From Xaviernesmea oryzae (lineage in GTDB: Bacteria; Pseudomonadota; Alphaproteobacteria; Rhizobiales; Rhizobiaceae), in contig NZ_FOAM01000008.1 of NCBI RefSeq assembly GCF_900109605.1, positions 1 to 64,000 on the forward strand: a stretch of 64,000 nt of DNA. Direction: 5' to 3'. Both the position numbers and the translations under genes were made by a program. Each line of letters opens with the position of its first letter. Position 1 is the stretch's first letter. Below are positions 6,575-14,675 of the stretch, piece by piece. The notes under the pieces were generated by a model. That model made no database searches and had not been told where the DNA came from. It saw only the letters and a program-made list of their open reading frames with translations.

Positions 6575-7846
6575 TCAGCGTTCGAGTTTGAGGCCGATCG
6601 ACATGTCCTGTGCTGCTCCGGCCTGCGGCGTCTCGCCGGAGAACTTCAGATACCGGCCGATCTCGCGGCGCAGTTCGAGAAGCTGGGCGGCCTGCGCGCG
6701 CCGCAGGTCCTTGAAGCGCTCTTCAAGGACGGCCCGCTGGCTGCGTTGCGCATTGATCAGGGACTGACGGTTCTTCGCCTGTTCGGCACGCTGCCGCTGC
6801 GCTTCGGCTTCGTTCTGGCGGCGCACTTCCTCATAGCGGCCGGTGATGCGGTGCCAGAGGCCGCGCAGACCCCTCGGCAGGCGGTCGGCGCGGACGCGCG
6901 TCGTAGCCAGCCAATCGGCGGCCTGCCGCTCTTCGAGCTTCTGCCGCGTCTGGCGGTGCAGCACCGTCATTTCCGCCTTGTAGTCGTTGAGCTTGGCTGA
7001 GCGCCCCTGAAACCGTTCGCGGGATTCGGCGACATGGCGGCGGATGGCCGGACGCATGTGCTCGCCGATACGTTTCCTGACATCTGCGAGATCGGGAAGT
7101 GCCGCGCCGTTGCCGAGACGGGCGCGGACCTCCTTCGTCTTCAGGCCGAGGGCGCGGGGTAACGACCAGACTTCGCCCGTATGATCGAGAACGACGAGAC
7201 CGCGCCTGTCGCCCCGGCCAAGGAAAAACCCGTGCTCTTCCAGGCTCCGCCCGAAAGAGGCAGGGCCGTCCGAACGGCTCCAGCAATCTTGCAGCACCGC
7301 CTTCAGCCAGCGCGGGTCCATGCCCTGCCGTTTGGCCTGCTGCCATTCTGCGAGAGTGAAGGTGGTCGGATCGCGCCGACCGGATTTGACGATACCGTGC
7401 GGCATCGTCCAACCGTGTTCGAGGTAAAGATCGCGGGACAGGCCGGTCAGCTTCTGTTTGTAGAAGGACATGGGCCTTGCCGTCATGGTCGCGGCATCGA
7501 TCCGGGACCAGACGCAATGGGCATGTCTTCGGCCGTCCTTTTCGTGGAAGACGACCGCACGCGGTTGCCCCTGAAGCCCCAGCCGTTCTTCGATCCGGTC
7601 GACAGTGCGCTCGAACACCTCCGCCGGAACGCGGGCATCGGCAGGCGGGTTGAGCGACAGCGAGAACAGATATTGCTGGCAGCGCGTGCCCCGGCTCACG
7701 GCCTCCGCCTCCCGGAAAGCGCCGTTTAGGTCGCCTGCCGCGAAACCGCGCAGCTCGTGCAGGCTGACATGCTCGTTCTCTTCGGTTTTCATGAGATGTG
7801 CGGCAAGGTCCCGCCCGCCGCCGCGCTGGGAAGCGTTGAGGATCAT
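6575..7846 (-). CDS. relaxase/mobilization nuclease
   Basis: This 423-residue protein belongs to the relaxase/mobilization nuclease family that nicks oriT and leads strand transfer. The metal-binding three-His motif is clear: HEKDGRRHAHCVWSRID gives His101, His108 and His110. The N-terminal motif region reads SQRGGGRDLAAHLMKTEENEHV; the first tyrosine is not until residue 59, so the canonical N-terminal catalytic Tyr is not seen. Residues about 150-250 form a second conserved part (FTLAEWQQAKRQGMDPRWLK), and 270-410 is a long Arg/Glu/Gln-rich coiled coil. The start codon overlaps the MobC-like stop by four bases. Confidence 0.9.
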   Translation of the reverse strand: MILNASQRGGGRDLAAHLMKTEENEHVSLHELRGFAAGDLNGAFREAEAVSRGTRCQQYLFSLSLNPPADARVPAEVFERTVDRIEERLGLQGQPRAVVFHEKDGRRHAHCVWSRIDAATMTARPMSFYKQKLTGLSRDLYLEHGWTMPHGIVKSGRRDPTTFTLAEWQQAKRQGMDPRWLKAVLQDCWSRSDGPASFGRSLEEHGFFLGRGDRRGLVVLDHTGEVWSLPRALGLKTKEVRARLGNGAALPDLADVRKRIGEHMRPAIRRHVAESRERFQGRSAKLNDYKAEMTVLHRQTRQKLEERQAADWLATTRVRADRLPRGLRGLWHRITGRYEEVRRQNEAEAQRQRAEQAKNRQSLINAQRSQRAVLEERFKDLRRAQAAQLLELRREIGRYLKFSGETPQAGAAQDMSIGLKLER

Positions 7847-8289
7847 GACCTGTCCTCCCGCAATTCCGGCTTGAGGCCGAGCGCTGTCATCAGGAGGATG
7901 CGCACGCCACGGACGGCACGAACCGAGTCGATCAGTTCGGCTTCCGTCTCCGGCGTCATCGGGAGCGCGCCGACATTGGCGAGATAGGCAAGCTGGTTAA
8001 GGTTGGATGAAAGCCGCGACCGGCCGAGAAGGGCGAGGACCTGTGCGAGTGCCTGCCGGTCCTCGACCGAAAGTCCCGTGCGCCGCATCCGGACGGGCAG
8101 CGGCGCACCCGTCACCTTGGCCTTGATATAGGCCCCGAGCGGCGCGCCCTTCGCCTCTTCGATCAACCGCGCCCGCTCGTCTGCCGTTAGCCGGAGACTG
8201 AAGGGAGAGGCGCGACGTTTGCGAAGCGGCGCAGGCCGGTCTTCCTCAAGTCCTGCCGCTGCGGTGTTGAAACCATCGCTCAGGGACAT
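7843..8289 (-). CDS. MobC-like mobilization accessory protein
   Basis: A 148-residue basic protein upstream of, and overlapping by four bases with, the relaxase gene. The stretch RRASPFSLRLTADERARLIEEAKGAPLGAYIKAKV (residues 24-58) has the RHH-like beta strand plus helices found in MobC/oriT-binding accessory proteins, and the second half (LAQVLALLGRSRLSSNLNQLAYLANVGALP) carries the Leu-Asn pattern typical of this family. Such proteins bind oriT and help the relaxase open the nic region. An inverted repeat with a nic-like sequence lies about 140 bases upstream. The frame is intact and length normal. Confidence 0.85.
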   Translation of the reverse strand: MSLSDGFNTAAAGLEEDRPAPLRKRRASPFSLRLTADERARLIEEAKGAPLGAYIKAKVTGAPLPVRMRRTGLSVEDRQALAQVLALLGRSRLSSNLNQLAYLANVGALPMTPETEAELIDSVRAVRGVRILLMTALGLKPELREDRS

Positions 8290-8393
8290 GGCGGCACCTG
8301 CAAATCCTGCGACTTGCGGTGCTCAAGGAAGGTGTTCCAATCGGCAAGAATTTCGAAGAGTTCGTTCGAGGCATCGCCATCAAGGCGCGCCAT
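8280..8393 (-). CDS. small ORF at head of mobilization operon (37 aa)
   Basis: An ATG at 8393, preceded by GGAAAGAA, opens a 37-codon frame (starts MARLDGDASNELFEILADWN, ends with a CP dipeptide) whose stop overlaps the mobC-like start by ten bases. The composition is acidic and helical. The overlap suggests either a leader peptide coupling mobC translation or a small conserved protein. It is too short to recognise, and coding status is uncertain. Confidence 0.4.
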   Translation of the reverse strand: MARLDGDASNELFEILADWNTFLEHRKSQDLQVPPCP

Positions 8394-8400
8394 TTCTTTC

Positions 8401-8455
8401 CAACGACTTAGTGCTGTATTACTCTTCCTGATTTTGGGTCAGGATTAGGTGTGCT
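8401..8455 (-). other. candidate oriT/nic region
   Basis: Directly upstream of the mobilization operon, CCTGA and TCAGG form a perfect inverted repeat (8427-8443, 7-base spacer). On the minus strand the repeat arm abuts TAATCCTGACC, close to the YATCCTG/Y nic consensus of IncP-type relaxases. The operon's own oriT is expected near this place. No nicking data exist; the call rests on position and a short motif. Confidence 0.35.
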
Positions 8456-8514
8456 TGCGCCTGCGCACGTCCTCAGGTTGGCGTCGCGTCAAAGATCTTC
8501 ATCACAATGTCGCC

Positions 8515-9027
8515 TTACGGCAGTTGCTTCAACAGCTCGATCGTCACCAGATCCGGTTTCCCATCGTAGAATTTGCGAATGGCGCTCCTGAACAGGCTGG
8601 CATCCAGACCGGCGGTTTCGGACAGGGTGGCAAACAGCGTCATGGAGGACAGGAATTTCAAGTCGTCCGGCGTGCTGAAGATCTCCCGTGCGCTCAGATC
8701 CTCTTCCTGGTCCATGACGGCCTGCGTGGCGGCGACAAGACGCTGCCCGAGGCAGGAATGGCCGAGAAAGGCCAGCGCCTCTGCTTGGCCTGATAGGGCG
8801 AAATGCTGCGCTGTCGAGGAGCGGCCGAGGCCGGCGAGCTGGGGGAAAATGAACCACATCCAATGGGTTCTCTTGCGCCCGGCCTGCAATTCGGCGAGCG
8901 CAGTCGGATAGACGCCCTTCTGCGCGTCGATGAAGCGCGAGAGATGGAAAATATCCTTCTGCTCCGCTTTCGCCGCCGCGCCGGCCGGCATGCCGCCATG
9001 GCCATAGAGAATATCCAGCGCTGCCAT
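8515..9027 (-). CDS. DUF1810 family protein
   Basis: This 170-residue protein carries the DUF1810 signature nearly complete: FHLSRFIDAQKGVYPTALAELQAGRKR, HWMWFIFPQLAGLGRSSTAQ, LGQRLV and STPDDLKFLSSMTLFA. The family's biochemical role is not established (calpastatin-like naming in databases is historical). The start is the ATG at 9027, eight bases after AAGGAGAGG; an upstream in-frame ATG at 9078 lacks a ribosome site and family similarity. It is monocistronic and appears to be the first chromosomal gene after the mobile region, ending about 70 bases from the last element sequence. Confidence 0.85.
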   Translation of the reverse strand: MAALDILYGHGGMPAGAAAKAEQKDIFHLSRFIDAQKGVYPTALAELQAGRKRTHWMWFIFPQLAGLGRSSTAQHFALSGQAEALAFLGHSCLGQRLVAATQAVMDQEEDLSAREIFSTPDDLKFLSSMTLFATLSETAGLDASLFRSAIRKFYDGKPDLVTIELLKQLP

Positions 9028-9312
9028 TTGTCCTCTCCTTGAAACGTGTCTCTTCGGTGCAAAGCGTTCGTTCGGCACCGTCTGCCAGACGACCTCGACG
9101 CTTGCTCGGGCCGCTTCGCCCGCTGCTGCCGGTCGTTAAACAAGGAAATGGTCTCTTGGTTCGACGGGATCGCGTTTGTGCTGTGCCGGTCCTGCGCTCC
9201 TACGGCCCGACAGCTCCATCCCAGGCTTGGCGCAGAAAGCGCGCGGCGACCCGTCCAACGATCTCCGCAGAACCGCGCCGTCTGTCGAATGCACCTGTGC
9301 CCGCTAATGCGG

Positions 9313-9894
9313 TCAGTCGAGGGCGAGCATGCTCTGCCCACGTGTCAGGTCGCGCACCAGATCGGCGATCGTCTGCGTGGCTGTCGCCGGCAGGGTTAAA
9401 TCGAGGCGCGGGCCTGACGCGTCAAAATGTTCGGCAGTGATCGTGACACCCTGCTGGGCGAGGCGGGCCTTGATCCGCTGCAGGTCGGAGAAGCTGACGG
9501 CCAGCGAGGCGCTGACGGTCTCGATATGCTCGATGCGCGGCGCATCATGCAGCGCCATGGCTGCCGTGCCACCGTAAGCACGCATCAGTCCGCCGCTGCC
9601 CAAGAGAATGCCGCCGAACCAGCGCGTCACCACGACCACGACCTGATCCAGCCCTTGCCCATCGATAGCCGCCAGAATCGGCCGGCCTGCCGTGCCGCCC
9701 GGCTCGCCATCGTCGCTGAAGCGATAGATTTGGCCGAGGCGATAGGCCCAGCAATTATGCGTGGCGGAGGCATCGCTGACCCGGTCGACGAAGGCCCGCG
9801 CCTCCTGTTCGTCGGCAATGGGGGCGCAGGCCGCGAGAAAGCGGCTCTTGCGCACCTCCTGTTCGAGGGTCACGGGTTCGGCGAGCGTCAGCAT
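9313..9894 (-). CDS. YigZ/IMPACT family protein
   Basis: A 193-residue member of the YigZ/IMPACT family. The N-terminal UPF0029 domain shows KSRFLAACAPIADEQEARAFVD, THNCWAYRLG, FSDDGEPGGTAGRPIL and VVVVTRWFGGILLGSGGLMRAYGG, the family signature; the C-terminal part is the DUF1949-like ferredoxin-fold domain. Eukaryotic IMPACT acts in translation control via GCN2, while the bacterial role is not settled. The start at 9894 (MLTLAEPVTLEQ) is chosen because homologues begin just before the KSRF motif; upstream codons are not family-like. It stands alone between the DUF1810 gene and putA. Confidence 0.9.
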   Translation of the reverse strand: MLTLAEPVTLEQEVRKSRFLAACAPIADEQEARAFVDRVSDASATHNCWAYRLGQIYRFSDDGEPGGTAGRPILAAIDGQGLDQVVVVVTRWFGGILLGSGGLMRAYGGTAAMALHDAPRIEHIETVSASLAVSFSDLQRIKARLAQQGVTITAEHFDASGPRLDLTLPATATQTIADLVRDLTRGQSMLALD

Positions 9895-10089
9895 GATCGC
9901 TCGCTTATAGGCCCTTGCCCGCGCCTGTGCGAAGCCTTTTTGCCATGTGGCCTGCGGAGCGTTAATCCCGCGTGTTCCGGGGAGGTCTGGCTCCCATCGG
10001 ATCACGAAGCGCGCATCGCCTGCTGCGTCTTGCGCGCGCCTCGTCCGCAGCTTGGGCCGGTATACGCAAAAGGGCCGGCCGGCATCTCG

Positions 10090-13000
10090 TCAGCCGATCG
10101 ACATCAGGCTGGCATTGCCGCCGGCGGCGGCCGTGTTGATGCTGGTGGAAACCTCCTCCAGAAGGAAGTTCAGACCATAGGCCTCGGGATTGTCGGCCAG
10201 CGCCTGGCTTGAGGCGGCCTGGGTCAGCACCAGCGGGCCTGGCAGCATGGCAATGCGCCGCTGGACGTCGAGGATCTCGTCTCCTTCGCCCTCGATCAGT
10301 GCGCCGGCAAAGGGGCCTGCAGCCGTCCAGTCGGCGGCCTTGGTGATGCGCCGTGCCACGCCATCGGGCAGGCCGGCAAGGCTTGCATCCAGCCCGCGCG
10401 CGGTGTCGATCACCGCCTCATTGCCGGTTGCCAGGACGGCTGAAAGCTGCCGCATGAGCCCTGTCTGCGTCTTTGCCACCAAGAGAATGCGGCCACGCGG
10501 ATGAAGCGCATAGAGATTGCGCTCGCCCACGGGGCCGGAAAGCTCGGTGACGAAGCCGAGCGCCGAGCGCCCGCCGATCTCGCGCGCGGCTTCCGCGTCC
10601 GCACTGTTGCCCCTGGCTTCCAGCCAGCGGGCAAAGTCGGTCAGGCCGGCATCGACGCTGACCGAATTGATCTGCGGCGGCAATGGAGCGACCTGTGTCA
10701 ACCGACCGAGATAGAGCGGTCCACCGGCCTTGGGACCGGTGCCAGACAGGCCGCGCCCGCCGAAGGGCTGCACGCCGACCACCGCGCCGATGACATTGCG
10801 GTTCACATAGACATTGCCGACCCGAACGCGGCTCGTCACATGGGCGATGGTTTCGTCCAGCCTTGTGTGCAAGCCGAAGGTCAGGCCATAGCCGGTGGCG
10901 TTGATCGCGTCGATCAGCCGGTCCAGCCCATCGCGGCGGAAGCGCACCACATGCAGCACCGGCCCGAAGACTTCCCGCTCGACATCGCCGATCTCGCCGA
11001 TTTCGATGATGGCGGGCGCGACGAAGGTGCCGTGCTGCGTGCCATCCGGCAGCGCGATACGCTCGACCTTGTGGCCGCGCGCGGCCATGGCGGCGATATG
11101 ATTTTCGATATTGGTGCGTGCCTCCTCGGTGATCACGGGGCCGACATCGACGGAAAGACGGTCGGTCCGGCCGATGACCAGTTCGTGCAGCGCACCCTTG
11201 AGCATGGCGAGCACGCGATCGGCCACATCCGCCTGCAGGCAGAGGATGCGCAGCGCCGAGCAGCGCTGACCGGCGCTGTCGAAGGCAGAGGCGACGACAT
11301 CGGCCACCACCTGTTCGGCAAGCGCCGAGGAGTCGACGATCATGGCGTTCTGCCCGCCGGTTTCGGCAATCAGCGGGATCGGCTTGCCTTGGGCCGAAAG
11401 CCGATCGGCCAGCTGGCGCTGGATCAGCCGGGCAACCTCCGTCGAGCCGGTGAACATCACGCCGGCTGTCTGGGGAGCGTCGACCAGCGCCGCGCCGACC
11501 TTGCCATCGCCGGGGAGCAAGTGCAGCACATCCTCGGGCACACCAGCCGCGTGCAGCAGGCGCACGGCCTCGGCGGCGATCAACGGCGTTTCCTCGGCCG
11601 GCTTGGCGAGCACGGGATTGCCGGCGACCAAGGCTGCGGCGACCTGCCCGGTGAAGATCGCGAGCGGGAAATTCCAGGGGCTGATGCAGACGATGGGGCC
11701 AAGGCCCTGATGGGCGGGTCCAAAGGTCTTCAGCGCCTGTTCGGCGTAATAGCGCAGGAAATCCACCGCCTCGCGCACTTCGGCAATGGCATTGGCGGCG
11801 GATTTGCCGGCCTCGCGGATGATCAGGCCCAGCAGGAGCGGCATGCGCGCTTCCAGAGCGTCAGCGGCGGCGGTGAGGCAGGCGGCGCGGGCAGAAGGCA
11901 GGGTGGCGGCCCAGCGTGCGGCCGCACCGGCGGCGCGCGCCATGGCCGCAGCGACGTCGTCGGGCCCCGCGTCCTGCACTTGGCCGACACGGTCGCGCCG
12001 GTCGCCGGGATTGGCCACGGTGGCCGCGCGGGCCGGATCGAAATTCACGCCGGTGGGGGCTGCCTGCCAGTCGATGGTGACGCTTTCCTTCAGTCGCGCA
12101 GAAAGATCCGCCAGAATCGTTTCATCCGAGAGATCGAGCCCGGCGGAGTTGCGCCTGTTGCCATAGAGATCGGCCGGTAGCGCGATCTTCTCATGCCCCG
12201 CGCCGGGCCGCGCCATGGTGCGCACGACATCGGCGGGATCGGCGATCATCTCCTCGACCGAGACATTGGGATCGGCAATGCGGTTGACGAAGGACGAGTT
12301 GGCGCCGTTTTCCAGGAGACGGCGCACGAGATAGGCAAGCAGCGTTTCATGGGTGCCGACCGGTGCATAGATACGGGCCGGGCGGTTGAGCTTTTCCGCG
12401 CCCACCACCTCGTCATAAAGCGGTTCGCCCATGCCATGCAGACACTGGAACTCATAATCGCCGATCTCGAAGGCAGGTCCGGCCAGGTGATGAATGGTGG
12501 CGAGCGTCTGGGCGTTGTGGGTGGCGAATTGCGGGAAGATCACATCGCGCGCCGCCAGAAGCTTGCGGGCGCAGGCGATGTAGGAGAGGTCGGTATGGAC
12601 CTTGCGGGTGAAGACGGGGAAGCCGGGCAGCCCGTCGACCTGGGCGCGCTTGATCTCGGCATCCCAATAGGCGCCCTTGACGAGGCGCACCATCATCCGA
12701 TGGCCAGAGCGGCGTGCGAGATCGATGATGTAATCGAGCACAAAGGGGCAGCGCTTGCCATAGGCCTGGACGACAAAACCGAGGCCATTCCAGCCCGACA
12801 GCGCCGGATCGAGCCGCAGCGCTTCCAGAAGGTCGAGCGATAGCTCCAGCCGGTCGGCTTCCTCGGCATCGATGTTCAAGCCGATGTCATAGCCCTTGGC
12901 GATCAGCGCGAGATCGCGCACACGCGGCAGAAGCTCGGCCATGACGCGGGTCGCCTGGGCGCGGGAATAACGCGGATGCAGCGCCGACAGCTTGATGGAA

Positions 13001-13806
13001 ATGCCCGGGCCCCGATAGATGCCACGCCCGGCCGAGGCCTTGCCGATCGCATGGATGGCATGTTCGTAATCGGCATAATAGCGCTTGGCATCGCCGGCCG
13101 TGGTCGCGGCTTCGCCCAGCATATCGTAGGAATAGCCGAAGCCCCTTGCTTCCAGCGGGCGCGCGCGCTTGACGGCTTCCTCGATGGTTTCGCCTGTGAC
13201 GAACTGCTCGCCCATCATGCGCATGGCCATGTCGACGCCGCGGCGGATCACCGGCTCGCCAGCACGCGCGATCAGGCGGGTCAGCGCGGTGGCAAGGCTG
13301 CGGTCGTTGACGGTCGAGGTCAGCCTTCCGGTAACGACGAGGCCCCAGGTGGCGGCGTTGACGAAGAGCGAGCGTCCGCCGCCGAGATGGGCGCGCCAGT
13401 CGCCATGGGCGATCTTGTCGCGGATCAGCGCGTCGCGCGTCTCGACATCGGGAATGCGCAGCAGCGCTTCCGCCAGGCACATCAGCGCCACGCCCTCCTG
13501 GCTGGAGAGCGAGTATTCCTGCACCAGCCCTTCGACCCCGGTTCCCCTATGCTTGGCGCGCAGCGCCACGATCAGCTTGCGTGCGGTCTCGCGGATCGCT
13601 GCCTTGTCGCTATCCAGCAGGCTCGCTGCCTCCAGCAGCGGTGCAACGGCTTCGGCCTCGTCGCGCCTGTAGGCGGCGCTGATCGCGGCGCGCAGAGGCG
13701 TCGGGGAAGAGACCGGCGGGGCAAAGGCGGCGAAGGCCGGTGGGGCCGGATCGTCGCTCGATGCGGCTTCGAGGGAGGGGGTGCCGGTCGGCTGGGGCAG
13801 GGACAT
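10090..13806 (-). CDS. putA: bifunctional proline dehydrogenase / P5C dehydrogenase PutA
   Basis: A 1238-residue bifunctional enzyme that oxidises proline to glutamate, with an FAD-dependent proline dehydrogenase domain (roughly 150-520, including RRLLENGANSSFVNRIADP) and an NAD-dependent aldehyde dehydrogenase domain (about 590-1060). The ALDH catalytic pair is present: Glu in LIAETGGQNA near 815 and Cys in SAGQRCSALRI near 849. It lacks the N-terminal ribbon-helix-helix domain of enterobacterial PutA, so it should not repress its own gene. It is monocistronic; a nested inverted repeat about 100 bases upstream is a possible regulator site. A hydroxyproline-type epimerase lies nearby. Confidence 0.97.
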   Translation of the reverse strand: MSLPQPTGTPSLEAASSDDPAPPAFAAFAPPVSSPTPLRAAISAAYRRDEAEAVAPLLEAASLLDSDKAAIRETARKLIVALRAKHRGTGVEGLVQEYSLSSQEGVALMCLAEALLRIPDVETRDALIRDKIAHGDWRAHLGGGRSLFVNAATWGLVVTGRLTSTVNDRSLATALTRLIARAGEPVIRRGVDMAMRMMGEQFVTGETIEEAVKRARPLEARGFGYSYDMLGEAATTAGDAKRYYADYEHAIHAIGKASAGRGIYRGPGISIKLSALHPRYSRAQATRVMAELLPRVRDLALIAKGYDIGLNIDAEEADRLELSLDLLEALRLDPALSGWNGLGFVVQAYGKRCPFVLDYIIDLARRSGHRMMVRLVKGAYWDAEIKRAQVDGLPGFPVFTRKVHTDLSYIACARKLLAARDVIFPQFATHNAQTLATIHHLAGPAFEIGDYEFQCLHGMGEPLYDEVVGAEKLNRPARIYAPVGTHETLLAYLVRRLLENGANSSFVNRIADPNVSVEEMIADPADVVRTMARPGAGHEKIALPADLYGNRRNSAGLDLSDETILADLSARLKESVTIDWQAAPTGVNFDPARAATVANPGDRRDRVGQVQDAGPDDVAAAMARAAGAAARWAATLPSARAACLTAAADALEARMPLLLGLIIREAGKSAANAIAEVREAVDFLRYYAEQALKTFGPAHQGLGPIVCISPWNFPLAIFTGQVAAALVAGNPVLAKPAEETPLIAAEAVRLLHAAGVPEDVLHLLPGDGKVGAALVDAPQTAGVMFTGSTEVARLIQRQLADRLSAQGKPIPLIAETGGQNAMIVDSSALAEQVVADVVASAFDSAGQRCSALRILCLQADVADRVLAMLKGALHELVIGRTDRLSVDVGPVITEEARTNIENHIAAMAARGHKVERIALPDGTQHGTFVAPAIIEIGEIGDVEREVFGPVLHVVRFRRDGLDRLIDAINATGYGLTFGLHTRLDETIAHVTSRVRVGNVYVNRNVIGAVVGVQPFGGRGLSGTGPKAGGPLYLGRLTQVAPLPPQINSVSVDAGLTDFARWLEARGNSADAEAAREIGGRSALGFVTELSGPVGERNLYALHPRGRILLVAKTQTGLMRQLSAVLATGNEAVIDTARGLDASLAGLPDGVARRITKAADWTAAGPFAGALIEGEGDEILDVQRRIAMLPGPLVLTQAASSQALADNPEAYGLNFLLEEVSTSINTAAAGGNASLMSIG

Positions 13807-13907
13807 CTCGGTCGATCCTCATGGGGTCAGCGGGCGCGGCATCGGGCCCGGCCGGCAGGTGCCAGCATCAGTCGTGAGGATAGATCGAACGCCGGCAAAT
13901 GACGATC

Positions 13908-13941
13908 CGGATAAATGCGCTCATCCTAGAGGATTTATCCG
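13908..13941. promoter_or_regulatory. nested palindrome, candidate putA operator
   Basis: CGGATAAAT and ATTTATCCG are perfect 9-bp arms 16 bases apart, and inside lies ATCCT-AG-AGGAT. The site is 100-135 bases upstream of putA in an AT-rich stretch. Proline catabolic genes in alphaproteobacteria are often controlled by an Lrp/AsnC-type PutR or similar; no such gene is in this window, so the binding protein is unknown. Confidence 0.5.
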
Positions 13942-14028
13942 ATAAAGTCGAAAATTATAGAGAAATATTCGCCATACGCTCGATAAGTCTGGCGATGTGA
14001 AACCTCCATGTGCCTTGTCCCGTGCTTC

Positions 14029-14436
14029 CTACGCCGCTGCTTCGGCAGCGCGTTGCAGGGTTTCCGTCAGTCTGGCACGGGCCATTAGGCATTCGGGATC
14101 GCCTGGCATGCAGTCCCGACAGACGATGGGCCTGACCGCATAGATCCGACAGCCGACGTGAAGACCAAGCGTGCCGTCAAGCGCCAGGCAGCGATCCGCC
14201 TCGCAGCGCATGCCGCTCAAATCCGCCGCGACAAGGTCTTCCGGGATCTTGTCGAGATCCTCGTCGCTCTCCAGGGAAAAGCGTGGCCATTCCTGCGAAT
14301 ACGCGCAGCAGGCGCCGCAGGCCTGACAGTCGAAATCATCCGTCTTCAGTGCTTCGGTGCTGAGGAAGACGGCTGCGGCTTCAGCAGGAGACGGATCACC
14401 CATCAAAGGGACGGCCGGGCTGGCGGTTTGCGACAT
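14029..14436 (-). CDS. YkgJ-family cysteine cluster protein
   Basis: A 135-residue protein with the zinc/iron-chelating CxxCxxCC cluster of the YkgJ/UPF0153 type: DCQACGACCAYSQEWPRF near residues 36-53, followed by CEADRCLALDGTLGLHVGCRIYAVRPIVCRDCMPGDPEC-like cysteines up to about residue 115 (some residues omitted here). The pattern is C-x2-C-x2-CC, then C-x4-C, C-x8-C-x2-C and a last Cys. A metal-binding role is likely, but the substrate is unknown. It is transcribed toward putA as a single gene and shares its upstream region with the divergent proline racemase gene. Confidence 0.85.
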   Translation of the reverse strand: MSQTASPAVPLMGDPSPAEAAAVFLSTEALKTDDFDCQACGACCAYSQEWPRFSLESDEDLDKIPEDLVAADLSGMRCEADRCLALDGTLGLHVGCRIYAVRPIVCRDCMPGDPECLMARARLTETLQRAAEAAA

Positions 14437-14675
14437 AAAAGACTCGACATTGGCAAATGGCTTTGTCCCACTCTAACCGATATCGCGCAAAGCCGCGCGC
14501 AGCATTTAACCTACAGGGCTCACACGCTCTGGCGACAAATTGTATGCAGGCAAAGCGGGGAGCCCTTTGCAAAGCGACCGGGGCTCGCTATCACCGTGGC
14601 AGAAGTCTCTGATGGACGGCCGGAAGCGCTGACTGTCAGAGCACGATCGTTATCCTTCAGGGAGCTTGAAGACCG

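Noticed and set aside
10501-12180. Plus-strand frame of 559 codons opposite putA, with others at 12193-12843 and 12976-13902
   Set aside because: Antisense of a clear PutA gene; amino acid composition is Arg/Gly/His-rich as in other high-GC shadow frames.
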